DNA from: Garcia nutans
Taxonomy: Eukaryota; Streptophyta; Magnoliopsida; Malpighiales; Euphorbiaceae
DNA length: 64,000 nt
Assembly: GCA_947685225.1 (NCBI GenBank)
Contig: CANTUV010000024.1
Span: 28,414,001 to 28,478,000, forward strand
Reading direction: 5' to 3'
Positions 22,800 through 32,659 of this stretch are shown here, piece by piece. The notes beneath the pieces were generated by a model. It did not search any database. It saw only the letters and a program-made list of their open reading frames with translations, and had not been told where the DNA came from. Each line of letters starts with the position of its first letter. Position 1 is the first letter of the stretch. The position numbers and the translations under genes were made by a program.

Positions 22800-23175
22800 A
22801 TTTCTAGTGAGATATTAGAGTCGCTCACTATCCTACCAAGATATTAGAGTCGCTTGATGGTTGTCATTGGGATATTAGAATCGCTCGATAACCATTTTGA
22901 CTCACCAAGATGTTAAAATCGCTTGATGATTTTATCGAGATATTAGATTCACTCGATAGACCCATTGGGATATTATAGTTGCCCAATGACCCGTTGAGAT
23001 ATGAGAGTCGCTCAACAGTTTTGTTGCTTGGTCATTAGGATATTAGAGTTGCTTGATGAACCCATTAGGATATTAGAGTTGCCCATTGACCCATTGAGAT
23101 ATTAGAGTCCCTCCATGATTTTGTCTCTTCATCAGGATATTAGAGTTGCCTAATGAACCTATTGGGATATTGGAG
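22800..23175 (+). repeat. Hairpin array, loop core ATATTAGAGTCG
   Basis: About a dozen units of roughly 28-35 bp share the core ATATTAGAGTCG or near forms. In several units the bases on either side of the core are complementary yet differ from unit to unit: AGTGAG:CTCACT (22806-22829), ATCGAG:CTCGAT (22934-22957), CATTGGG:CCCAATG (22963-22988), TTGAG:CTCAA (22994-23015). Confidence 0.85.
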
Positions 23176-23179
23176 TTGT

Positions 23180-23830
23180 CCAAATCCAGTCTTGGGTCCA
23201 AGTACCCAATCTCGGGTCCAAGTACCCAAATCAAATCCAATCTCGAGTCCAGGTACCCAAGTCAAATCCAGTCTCAGGTCCAAGTACCCAAATAAAATCC
23301 AGTCTCGATTTCAAGTACCGAAATCAAATCATATCTCAGGTCCAGAACCCAAATCTAGTCTTGAGTCTAGAACCCAAATCAATATCGGGTCCAGAACCCA
23401 AACCAATCAGGTCTCGGGTCCAAAACCCAACCAAACCAATCTGGGTCCAGAACCCAAATTATTTTTTGAGTCTAGAACTAAATCCGGGTCCAAAACCCAA
23501 ACTATCTTTTTGAGTCCATAACTCAATCCGGGTCTAGAATCCAAACCAACTCGAGTCCAAAACCCAAATTAATTTTCTAGTCCAAAATTCAATCCGGATC
23601 TAGAACCTAAACAACTCGGGTCAAGAACACAAATTATTTTTTGAGTCTATAACTCAATCCGGGTTTAGATCCTAAACCAACTCGGGTCTAAAACCCAAAT
23701 CATTTTTGAGTCTAGAACTCTATATCGAGTCTAGAACCTAAATAAACTCGGGTCTAGAACCCAAATTATTTTTAAGTTCAAAATTTAATCTCGAGTCTAG
23801 AACCCAAACCAACTTGGGTCTAGAATCCAT
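23180..23830 (+). repeat. Hairpin array, loops CCAAGT and CCAGA/CTAGA
   Basis: The first units are TTGGGT-CCAAGT-ACCCAA (23192-23209) and similar. Then come GGGT-CCAGA-ACCC and TTGAGT-CTAGA-ACTCAA types at ~20-30-bp spacing. This is the reverse complement of the array class in F, G and D. It lies between the non-coding tract and the PPT. Confidence 0.85.
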
Positions 23831-23881
23831 TCAAAAATTATATTGCTTTTTGCTCTCTTTTGCTAAAGTCTCAGATCACTC

Positions 23882-23896
23882 AAGTAGGGGGCAAAC
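23882..23896 (+). other. Polypurine tract of element C
   Basis: AAGTAGGGGGCAAAC immediately precedes the 3' LTR. The complementary GTTTGCCCCCTGC lies next to the 3' LTRs of D and F, with a one-base variant in G. Confidence 0.88.
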
Positions 23897-25668
23897 TATA
23901 GACCCTTAATTTTGAACTTAATCCAAACCGGCCCTAATTAAAAGGGAGTTAGATCAAGTTTAAAAGTTTAAACTAGTCTGTAACAATTTTATAACCCTAA
24001 AATGGTCTGGCAAAATATTAAAATCCCAATGTAAGTCGGCCTTGGCCCAAATTTTTTTGAGTCGGCATGGACTATTCACCACAGGCCATGCCTGTGGCAA
24101 ATTGGACATGCCAATTTGGCACAAGTCCATTCCTGTGGTGAATTGGCATGGCCAATTCACCATAGACCACTAATCTGACCCTCGGTTTATTAATTTCCTA
24201 ATTGAGATTGGATTTTATCTTAATCGTTGGATGAAGTGTATTAGGGTTTGTTTTAAACCTAATTTGCCTATAAATAATGAGATTTTAATGTTGAACAGGG
24301 AAGGAATGATTATTAGGAGAGCAGAATGGATTAGCAACATCTCAATTAACACATAGTAGATGAACGTTTTATCAACAATCAAAGATTATCAAAGCAACTG
24401 GCACATATTAACAAAGGATCAACACATCAAAGGAAGTAATCGATGTCTTTATCTTTGCTAGGCCAGAATTAGAGATTGCTGCAGGCAGCAACTTGGATCA
24501 ACCTATTAAATTTGGTGGAGCCTTCAACGCAGGTTTGGTTTTCAAAACTTAACATATAATAGATATATTTTCTTTTCTTTTAAACATTTTGATTTTTTGT
24601 TTTGATTGTCACTTTAATCCAGCAGCTTAATTGGTAAAACCTTAATTACATACTTTATAAAACAAAAACTCAATCATATTATTTCATATAGTAGCTCAAG
24701 GCTAAAATTAATGGTATAATCATTAAAACCCTAATCTATTTCCCAAACCCTAATCTATTTTTCCAAATTTTCCAAACATTAATATGTTTCCCAAAATCTA
24801 AACTCTAATAAAAAAATATGTTTCCTAAAGCCTAAACACTAATATCCAGAGTCCTTACAACCTAAACCCTAAATTCTAAAACCCTAATTTTATCCTAAAA
24901 ATCCTAATTTAAGATGCAAACCCTAAATTTGTAGATTTGATGCTTAATTTAAATGTTAAAGCCAAGATTTAATTATTTCATATTTATGATGAATGATTTA
25001 TTAATGTTTTATTTATTATGGATGATTTATTCTATTTTTGCTTATGGAGAGTGTTTGAATGATTTAACTTCATTTGGTTAATTATTTAGTACTTCAAAAA
25101 TGTAAGAGGTATGTTTCCACTTTGTGGGTACCTTATTAGTTAAGTTTAATGTAATTTAATTTATTTTAACTTTTGGATTAATGCAAAGGACATGTTTCCA
25201 CTTATGCTAGGTGTCCTATTTTATTTAGTTTTTAGACATTAGACCATCATTGTAAAGGCATGTTTCCATCCTTGGATGTGTTCCTACTTTGATTATTTTA
25301 TTTTAATGAAGGTGATGGATGTTTATTTCTTTTAAGTTATGTGTACTATGGATAATATCATAATAATCAAGAATTTAAAAATGCTTAGACCTAAAAAGAA
25401 GGCTGGTTCCAATGAACCTGGCATTATAGGGGTGCTGGGTCATTCTCACATTCCCCATACGTACCCAACTTTCTGAACCCATTAAGGGGGATTGGGGATT
25501 CCTTAAGAATCAAGTCATCCACCCCTTTCTTTTTTTTTTTGGCCTATTCGGGTGGTAACTCTCTTTTCTCCTAGTTTAGGCCCATGTTCTCTAAGGCGCT
25601 GAGCCTAACAGTGCCGAAGTCGTAAGAACCATTCCACATGGGAGTGGGGGCAAAAATCCCTGCTCATA
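23897..25668 (+). mobile_element. 3' LTR of element C (1772 bp)
   Basis: Termini are TATAGACCC and GCTCATA, each one base from the family consensus. U3 holds the perfect hairpin CCACAGGC, CAT, GCCTGTGG (24079-24097) and a TATA box (CTATAAATAA, 24268-24277). Telo-box motifs are at 24728-24930 and the three-hairpin cluster at about 25104-25290. Confidence 0.88.
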
Positions 25669-26038
25669 GGTATTTAGCTCCTTAAGTCTATACCTCATTA
25701 TGTTGAAGAAAATGGACAAGCCGAAGCTTCTAACAAAATTCTCATTGGGATCCTAGAAAAAATGCTTGACAATAAACCCAGAGAGTAGTATAAGTTGCTA
25801 TCAGAACACTATAGGCATGCCCGACTTCCAAAAGAAGCACCACCGGTGTATCTCCTATGATGCAATGTTACCTCTTGAAGTGGTAGCGTCATCACTTAGG
25901 ATCACCAAGCAGAATAGACTCACTTCGGAGGAATATATAGAATCAATGACTATAGAGTTAGAGAATGTAGAAGAGGAAAGGCTTCATTCATTAAATCAGA
26001 TGATCATACAGAAGTGTAAGGCCTTGCTCGAGCACTGA
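25669..26038 (+). pseudogene. Element E integrase remnant
   Basis: This continues the interrupted pol E. Early on it reads ENGQAEASNKILIGILEKML with frame changes, the region of the third catalytic acid (Glu) of retroviral-type integrases. The frame then reads YDAMLPLEVVASSLRITKQN and SMTIELENVEEERLHSLNQM, typical of the part following the integrase core in Tat-like elements. One stop and at least one frameshift are present, and the C-terminal domain is lost after about 26038. The spacing shows that C and its flanking deletion removed RT through the integrase N-terminus. Assignment rests on motif recognition. Confidence 0.8.
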
Positions 26039-26500
26039 TCTGGCCCTCTAGGGAATCAGTAGTTGAAATGCTCATTTAGGCTAAGTCTTACATGACACCA
26101 CTACATACTGTCTTCAGTTAGTTCTGTAAACACACACGAGTTTAAAATCTATCATTTGTTTTGAAAAGATTTACTTCGCTTATTTAAAAAGAAACTCCCC
26201 TTCTATTTTGAAAATGGATGATGACTTTTATTTTGAAAAGCAAAAATTAGAGAGTTGGCACCTTAATTTATTTTACTTAGGAAAAAGTTAAGGAAAAAAT
26301 CCATTTAATTGACTCCATAAAATTAAGCAATTTTTACCCAAAAGACACTAGTCCAAAACTAATAATGATGGGTCCCGAGCTAAGTTTTCATAACAATTTC
26401 ATAAAACATGATCTTTTATCTCTCTTTGATTGATTTTAACCTTTATGATTAAATACATGATTTTTATGGTTTATGCCACGATTAATAGTGAATGACATTA
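26039..26500. other. AT-rich stretch without recognised features
   Basis: It lies between the integrase remnant of E and the LTR-like block of H. I see no open frame of interest, no repeat and no LTR terminus. Confidence 0.4.
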
Positions 26501-27450
26501 TTATGATGCATGGGCATAATAGCCTGACATTCGTAAAATGCAGTATGAAAGATCAATATTACATCTCCACTAAAAACAACAATTTTAGGGGAGCTTCAAC
26601 TCTAGCCCTTATGGGTTTTAGGTTGAGCACAAATCTCCAATTAACTAATTAATTAATGTAAAAAAAGATAGATAGATATAGCAATAATGGCGACCATTGC
26701 AAAACCTAACACATTTGTAATGAGGCCCAAAATATCAAGAAAAAAAAAAGAAAGAGGAATAGTAATAGAAATAATAAAATTTTGAAATAAGAAGGACTGA
26801 TTGGTTTTTTAGGTGTGGGCTCACTATTTGAAGTAATATTTCGGGTATACCTACTTATCCCATTTAAATGAGAATCAGAGTCGTAAATAGTTTGTGTTTT
26901 TGGATGCAAAGGACTATAATTAACTAATTTTAATTAATTAATTATCGAATGGAAATAGATGTAGAAAATAAAATGATACCTTGGGTAGTCGCTTCTTCTT
27001 TACAAAAGGTTGGAGAGCTTTGCTGCTTCATAACTCCACTTGCACGGGAAATAAAATGGAATTAATTGATGATGGTGTAAAAAGCTAATTATAATAAAAG
27101 AAAATGGAATAATTTAATTTTTTTCGTGAGTGCAATTTGGCAGAGTTTCAGTGTCCAAAATTTGGATCCCTAAAAAAGAGGGAAAAGTTAATATTTATAG
27201 AAGCTGGATGGAGCTTCTGAGTCGTGCATGATGTGGCTGTCTGCGTGTGGCTCAGTAGGTCGAGGGCATGCAACACAATTATGCCTTGAGTGGATAGGTC
27301 ATGCTTGTGGCACTGCCAAAATTAATTTTTAATTTAATTTTTTTATTAGGCAAAATATACATATATTTTAATGTAATATATATATTTAATAATTTAATAA
27401 TTTTGATTTTTCTAACTTTTCTGAATTATTTATAAAATTAAGGGTTCACA
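26501..27450 (-). repeat. Diverged Tat-like LTR of element H (left edge uncertain)
   Basis: The right end AAATTAAGGGTTCACA resembles the Tat LTR terminus AAATTAAGGGTCTACA. Before it are a TATA-like TATTTATAG read on the minus strand (27192-27200) and a sequence at about 27000 like the conserved CTTTGCTGCCT region of the other LTRs. It is followed on the + strand by a PMD gene, the same order as in F and G. The left edge is not defined. Confidence 0.5.
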
Positions 27451-27576
27451 ACTGCCACATGAACTAGGGGAAAATAGAAAGAATGAACCTGACTGGCATG
27501 ATATTCTCTGATTTTTTTTGTGCAACTGAGGTTGTTTGGTGTTGTATTGATTAGACCGCCTTTTAGGCAAAAATTC

Positions 27577-27584
27577 TATAAATA
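27577..27584 (+). promoter_or_regulatory. TATA-like box of the H antisense PMD gene
   Basis: TATAAATA lies 87 bp upstream of the ATG at 27671. A comparable spacing is seen for the antisense genes of F and G. Confidence 0.6.
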
Positions 27585-27670
27585 AGGGCTAGAAGGAGCA
27601 TTTGGTGCTTTGCTCCTCCTTTCTTGCCTCACCTCATTTCTTGTTTCTAGTTACTCAAAGTTCTTTCAAG

Positions 27671-28430
27671 ATGTCTCTACCCTCTACTTCTTCCTCTGAA
27701 GTTGCTAAAGTGTCGACTGTTAGAGAGCTATTGGTAGATCCCCACACTCATGCATTATAGACTGACTCCATTGAGGTATGCTTTTATTTTTCTTTTCCTT
27801 CCTACAAAAATAAAATACCTTTTTCATTGCCTATGAGCCCAAATGATTGAAATGAAATAATAAAATTATTATTATTTATTGTGTTTTAGCAATATGCTCA
27901 ATTGAAATTATAGGGTGGCCGTTCCAACTTGGGAAAACTCAATCTCTCGAATGAGGTAAAGGAATTATTGCTTTCTACAGGCTTTGTGGACCTTTTGTCT
28001 CTTGACTACATGGGGCAGGCTAATCATCACCTACTACGGTCCTAGTAGAGAGATAGGGGGACGCCACCAATTCTTTTCACTTTCTATGTAGTGAATTAAC
28101 AATAACACTATAAGACTTGTACCTGTTGACTGGAATCCCATTTGGGATATGCCCCCTAGAATTGTTTTCAAATTGGACGAGCTTGTCTGAAGAGTAGATG
28201 ATGGATCTGCTGGGTGCCATCCTGCCTGTTCTTGAAATCGATGAGGCTGTGGTTTCTCCAGCTTGGTTTAGAGGGCATATTAATTTTTCGATGAGGAGGT
28301 ATAATGACCTTGGAGACTACTCTAGATTGCTGCAGTGTGATTTTATTGCTACTGGTGTACCTTCTATCATACCCAGTGCGATACTACTGATATTGTTTTT
28401 CTAATGAGCTTAAGGGATTTATCCCATCTT
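27671..28430 (+). pseudogene. Antisense PMD gene of element H, decayed
   Basis: The ATG at 27671 begins MSLPSTSSSEVAKVSTVREL. A GT-AG intron follows (about 27776-27889, acceptor TGTGTTTTAG). The second exon carries a PMD-like core in broken frames: GFVDLLSLDYMGQANHHLL, then NSFHF and DLYLLTGIPFGICPLELF. A longer open stretch at 28198-28404 continues with MDLLGAILPVLEID and SPAWFRGHINFSMRRYND. The pattern of an Asn-His pair, a SFHF motif and a TGIPFG motif is typical of PMD/aminotransferase-like proteins. It is clearly different from the PMD copies of B, F and G. Stops and frameshifts indicate a pseudogene. Family members act in silencing and development, but the role of transposon copies is unknown. 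Confidence 0.7.
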
Positions 28431-28444
28431 AATGCTTTCAATTT

Positions 28445-28457
28445 GGGGGGGGGGGGG
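28445..28457 (+). repeat. Homopolymer of 13 G
   Basis: An unbroken run of 13 G in AT-rich surroundings at the end of the H PMD remnant. Run length may be uncertain in the assembly. Confidence 0.9.
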
Positions 28458-28550
28458 CATATTAGCCACCATGTATGAGGAAATTGGCTAACTGTCTCAA
28501 GGGCAAATCCACTCTATAGGAGGAACTCACATTTTCTAGGAGATACTTGT

Positions 28551-30069
28551 TAGTGTTGTGTCCTAGGCCAGTGGGATGTATGCACTTTATTATTTTCAAT
28601 AAAATAGATGAGGAATTTCATTATCATGTATGTGTTTATTATTTAATGTAATTAATGTTCCATGAATGGATAATTCAACTTTATGTTATTAAGTATGTGA
28701 CTTGATAGTAAAACTTTAAAGTAATATGAATTCTATTCTAAATTATTCATAGTCAATCATTATTGATGGAACGATAATGAATACAGACTAGTATGTAGTC
28801 TGACTAATGATCATGTTTTAATGATCATGAATATGAGATATTAAGCCAAAACATAAGTACATGTTAGAGAATATTGTACTAAATAGACCCAAAAAGAGAA
28901 TACTGCATGGATTAATGTCATAAGTGATTCTCATCATAATAGTATTAAGTAGTCCTTCAACCTAAAATTACTATAGTTCCCTACATGAGGAGTTTTGTGT
29001 TTGACATAATTCCATTTTATCTTTAAATGAATATAATAAGGATTATTGTTGGACATTTAATGAATCATGTAGAGGGAAATAGATGATCTAGCTAGGATTT
29101 GTTCATCTCATATCTTGAGAGAGATATCTCCAAGCCTCTTGATAAGTAAGACTGAGAAAAATATGTATGGCCATGCTCAAATAAATTAATAATAGTTATT
29201 AATGTTATTTTTATGTTAGTATGCTTGGGAATAAAAAAAACTTTGATCAATCATTATAAGGATGTCATATTCCATGCCTCATGATTGATCTAAGATATCG
29301 TGTAACAAAAGGACTAAATATCTGATTGTGAAATAAGATTAATTGGATCTCCGATCTTCACTCAATTCGAGTAATCATAATGTCTTGCTAGAGGCCAATT
29401 ATGATTTATGGGCTTAAAATAATAGTTTAAGACCATTGCTAATATTAACAGAACCTACAGGGTCGCACACATAGAACAAATTAAAATAGGCATAATAATA
29501 AAATGAGTTCTTTTAAATGCAATCTTAAAAATGTTATAGACATTAAAATGTATTATTTCTATAATGATATATACATATATATTTATATATAAAATTGTTT
29601 AAAAGATGCAAAATTGTTTTCCTTAATGGTTAAGGAGACTTAATTATATATATATGTATTTCATTTCCTAATGGATTTAGGAGAATTTCAAAATTTATAT
29701 ATATCAGATATATAATATTTATTAATTATTTCAGATAATTAGTGAAGTTATAATTCACATAGGGTTAGGATTTTTTTTTAAAAAAACCCTAACAAATTCA
29801 CCCAAGATATATATGTATATGTTATATTCCCATTAGATGAGTAGTTTTACATTTTGAGAGAAAAAACCTAAAAGAAAGGAACTCATATTATTTTCTAAAG
29901 AGGGTCTTCAGAAATCAAGTGCTAGCACGCCGCCGTTTGTTTTAGAGTTCAATTCATTCTTGTGGATACTAGCAGAAGGTGTTCATATCAAGCAACACTT
30001 GGTGATCTGTTTGTTAGGTGAAAAGAAGGAATCAAACTTTGTTGCAAGAGGTAAGATAAGTTAACCATT
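28551..30069 (+). repeat. Unclassified LTR-like block
   Basis: It begins TGTTAGTGTTGTGTCC and contains CTTGCTAGAGGCCAATTATG and, later, CCTACAGGGTCGCACACA. It ends with AAGGTGTTCATATCAAGC and GAGGTAAGATAAG just before LTR F. The whole has the feel of a retrotransposon LTR plus leader, perhaps Ty1/copia. There is no gag or pol, and the TG...CA termini and target duplication were not confirmed. Short AT-rich runs lie at 29570-29810. The last five bases before LTR F (CCATT) are the predicted target duplication of element F. Confidence 0.35.
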
Positions 30070-31525
30070 TGTGAGCGGGGATTTTCGCCCCCACTCCCGG
30101 TGGAATGGTTCTTGTGACTTTGGCACTGTTTAGGCTCGAGGCCTTAGAGAACACAGACCTAAGTCCGGAGAAAATGGAGTCGCCATCCGGACGACCCTGG
30201 AAAAAGAAAGGGGTGGATGACTTGATTCCTAAGGAATACCTAACCCCCTCATGGGTTCGGATAGTTGGGTACGAGTGGGGAAGGTGAGAAATGGCCCAGC
30301 ACCACCCACAACACCCGGTTCATTGGAACCAGCCCCCTTTATAAGTCTTAATATTATAAAATTCTTAAATATAACAATAATATCCATATTACACACAATA
30401 ATCAAAATAAAACATCAATATATTGAAAATCAAAACAATGTCCAAGCAAAACAAATAAATGGACACCCATCCGAAGATGGAAACATGCCCTTACATAATT
30501 CATGCCTAAATAGGACACCCACCGAAAGGTAGAAACATGTCCTTTACATTGGTCTAAATTATAAAAGAAATTTAAATTACATGATATTTAACTAATGAGG
30601 TACCCACCGAGTGGAAACATACCTCTTACAACATTTGGAAATCTAAATAAATCGATAAAAGTAAATAACCATTCATCATATATAAATCATTCATCAAAGA
30701 TATTAAACATCAATAGAATCTAAACATCCATCCAAGATAAACTAAATAAACCAAGCATTGAACTTAAATAAATTAAAGCATATAAAATAAATCAAAGCAT
30801 AATCAAATATAAAATTGAATAAAACAAATAAAGATTCAAATTAGGGCTACTGTTTCTATTTAAGATTCTTTATTTAATATGTTTAGGGTTTTGGAATTTA
30901 TGGGTTTAAGGTACTGTGAGTTTTAATGGAATTGAAATGGATTAAAGTTTTATAATTTAATAGGTTGATAAAATTCTTTGATTAACCAAATTAGTGTTTG
31001 AGGAGTGAAATCATGAAACTAGGGTTTGGACACTTTAAAACATTGGATTTATGATTTATTAGCTACTGAATTATGGTTTTTAGGCTTTCTGTGTTTGAAT
31101 TTTAATATTTATGTTTATAAAGTTTTAAGGTTTAAAGGATTAGGGTTTAGAAAAATTAGGGTTTAAAACCTAATTGTATTTGGTTTCGGAAAATTATGAG
31201 TTGAAAAAATTTCGCTGGCGAAAAAAACTGCTGCAAAAAAATTGCGCTGGAGAAAAAAGCTGTCGCAGTTGGCTGCGAGCGAAAATTGGCCTGCGGGCCA
31301 TTTTGCCGCAACTCTTCTGCGACAAATTTTTATTTTTATTTTTATTTTTTTTTATTATTATTATTATTATTTATTAATTATAAAAATTTAATACTAAAGA
31401 AAATATTATTTAATTAAGATAGCAAAAATTGTTTTGGACTAATTAAAACTATTGGACAACACAAAATTATTTTGGACTAATTAAAATATATTGGACCGGA
31501 CTGAGTCAAAAATTAAGGGTCTACA
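30070..31525 (-). mobile_element. 3' LTR of element F, internally deleted (1456 bp)
   Basis: TGTGAGCGGGG to GGGTCTACA. Compared with LTR G it lacks about 700 bp at about 31165, where AGGGTTTAAA runs directly into ACCTAATTGTATTTGG. The missing part includes the TATA box, so this LTR could not promote transcription in the usual way. The hairpin cluster is at 30461-30630. Confidence 0.9.
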
Positions 31526-31540
31526 GTTTGCCCCCTGCTT
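31526..31540 (-). other. Polypurine tract of element F
   Basis: The + strand GTTTGCCCCCTGCTT is the complement of a purine-rich tract adjoining the LTR start. It matches D and, with one change, G. Confidence 0.85.
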
Positions 31541-31609
31541 GAATGATCTGAGACTTTAGTGAAAGGGAGTGAAAAGCAATAAGAATTAATTTTTGAGATG
31601 GTTGAGGTT

Positions 31610-32285
31610 TTGGGTTTTGGACCCTGTGTGAGTTCTGGACTCAAGGATAATTTTAGGTTCTGGACCTAAGTGTAATTTTAGGTTCCGGACCTAAGGAAAA
31701 GTTTAGGTTCTAGACCTAAGAAAAATTTGGGTTTTGGACTCGAGCTAAGTTCTGGACTTAGAAAAGATTTTAGGTTCTGGACCTACGGGTAATTTGTGTT
31801 CTGGACCCGAGCTAAGTTATAGACTTAGAAGAGATTCTAGGTTCTGGACCTAAAGGTAACTTTGGTTCTGGACCCGAGCTAAGTTCTAGACTTAGGAAAG
31901 ATTCTAGGTTCTGGACCTAAGGATAATTTGGGTTCTGCACCCGAGCTAAGTTTTGGACTTATAAGAGATTCTAGGTTTTGGACCTAAGGGAAATTTGGGT
32001 TCTGAACCTGAGATAAGTTTTGGACTTAGAAAAGATTCTAAGTTCTGGACCTAAGGATAATTTGGGTTCTGGACTCGATCTAAGTTCTGGACTTAGAAGA
32101 GATTCTAGGTTCTGGACATAAGGATAATTTGGGTTCTGGACCTGAGCTAAGTTCTGGACTTAGAAGAGATTCTAGGTCCTGGACCTATGGATAATTTGGG
32201 TTCTGGACCCGAGCTAAGTTCTGGACTTAGAAGAGATTCTAGGTTCTGGACCTAAGGATAATTTGGGTTCTAGACCTGAGCTAAT
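31610..32285. repeat. Hairpin array, loop TCTGG, ~66-bp higher-order period (F)
   Basis: Units follow N4-6, TCTGG, complement of N4-6. Stems include TTAGGT:ACCTAA, TGAGT:ACTCA, GGGT:ACCC and CTAAGT:ACTTAG. Three subunits (ACCTA, ACCC and ACTTA types) alternate, giving a period of roughly 66 bp with spacers such as GGATAATT and AGAGATT. It lies between the PPT and the antisense PMD promoter. Confidence 0.9.
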
Positions 32286-32424
32286 AATATTTTTTTATTT
32301 CAAAAAGTTTGGCTAATTTTTTATGCATATGTCTTCTCCTTGCCCCCTGCGTGTAAAAATATTTATACACATGCAAGCATTTGAATGATTAAAGTGAATA
32401 ATTGAATTTACTATTTATTTACTG

Positions 32425-32525
32425 TGTAGTCATTGTTCATGCACTATTTACTATTCATAAATAGTAAATTACTATTCGTAAATAGTAGTTAATAGTATTT
32501 ACTATTGGAAATAGTAATTTACTTT
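32425..32525. repeat. AATAGTAAA dyads upstream of the antisense PMD promoter (F)
   Basis: Three adjacent dyads: TTTACTATT/AATAGTAAA, TACTATT/AATAGTA and TTACTATT/AATAGTAA, with loops of 2-4 nt. They lie just upstream of the TATA-like CTATATAAACC (about 32556-32566). G has the same block at about 40233-40320. Confidence 0.75.
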
Positions 32526-32555
32526 TGAATTTTATTTTTTCTCTTGCCGTTTCTC

Positions 32556-32566
32556 TATATAAACCA
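32556..32566 (+). promoter_or_regulatory. TATA-like box of the F antisense PMD gene
   Basis: CTATATAAACC lies about 95-105 bp upstream of the start-codon position (32660). The same sequence is upstream of the G copy, near 40350. Confidence 0.6.
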
Positions 32567-32659
32567 ACGAATTCCTTCATTTGATTCACAACAAAACTTC
32601 TCAATTTCTATAATTGTCTCAAATTCTTTCAAATTTAGCACGTAGTTTTCAAAAAAAAA

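Larger units (their letters stand above)
17402..25668 (+). mobile_element. Tat-type element C, gag-only, + strand
   Basis: It has a truncated 5' LTR (17402-18320), PBS, leader, broken gag, non-coding tract, two tandem arrays, PPT and 3' LTR (23897-25668), and interrupts the pol of element E. No protease, RT, RNase H or integrase is seen between gag and the arrays. Its two LTRs are visibly diverged and its termini mutated (TATAGACCC, GCTCATA), so it is older than D. Confidence 0.85.

Noticed and set aside
27671..28430. Ordinary host PMD gene
   Set aside because: Stops and frameshifts are frequent and it lies next to an LTR-like block in the same order as the antisense PMD genes of F and G; a host pseudogene cannot be fully excluded.
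31610..32285. Regular direct repeats with spacers, resembling a CRISPR array
   Set aside because: Units are short hairpins without unique spacers, lie in a plant retrotransposon, and have no cas genes near.
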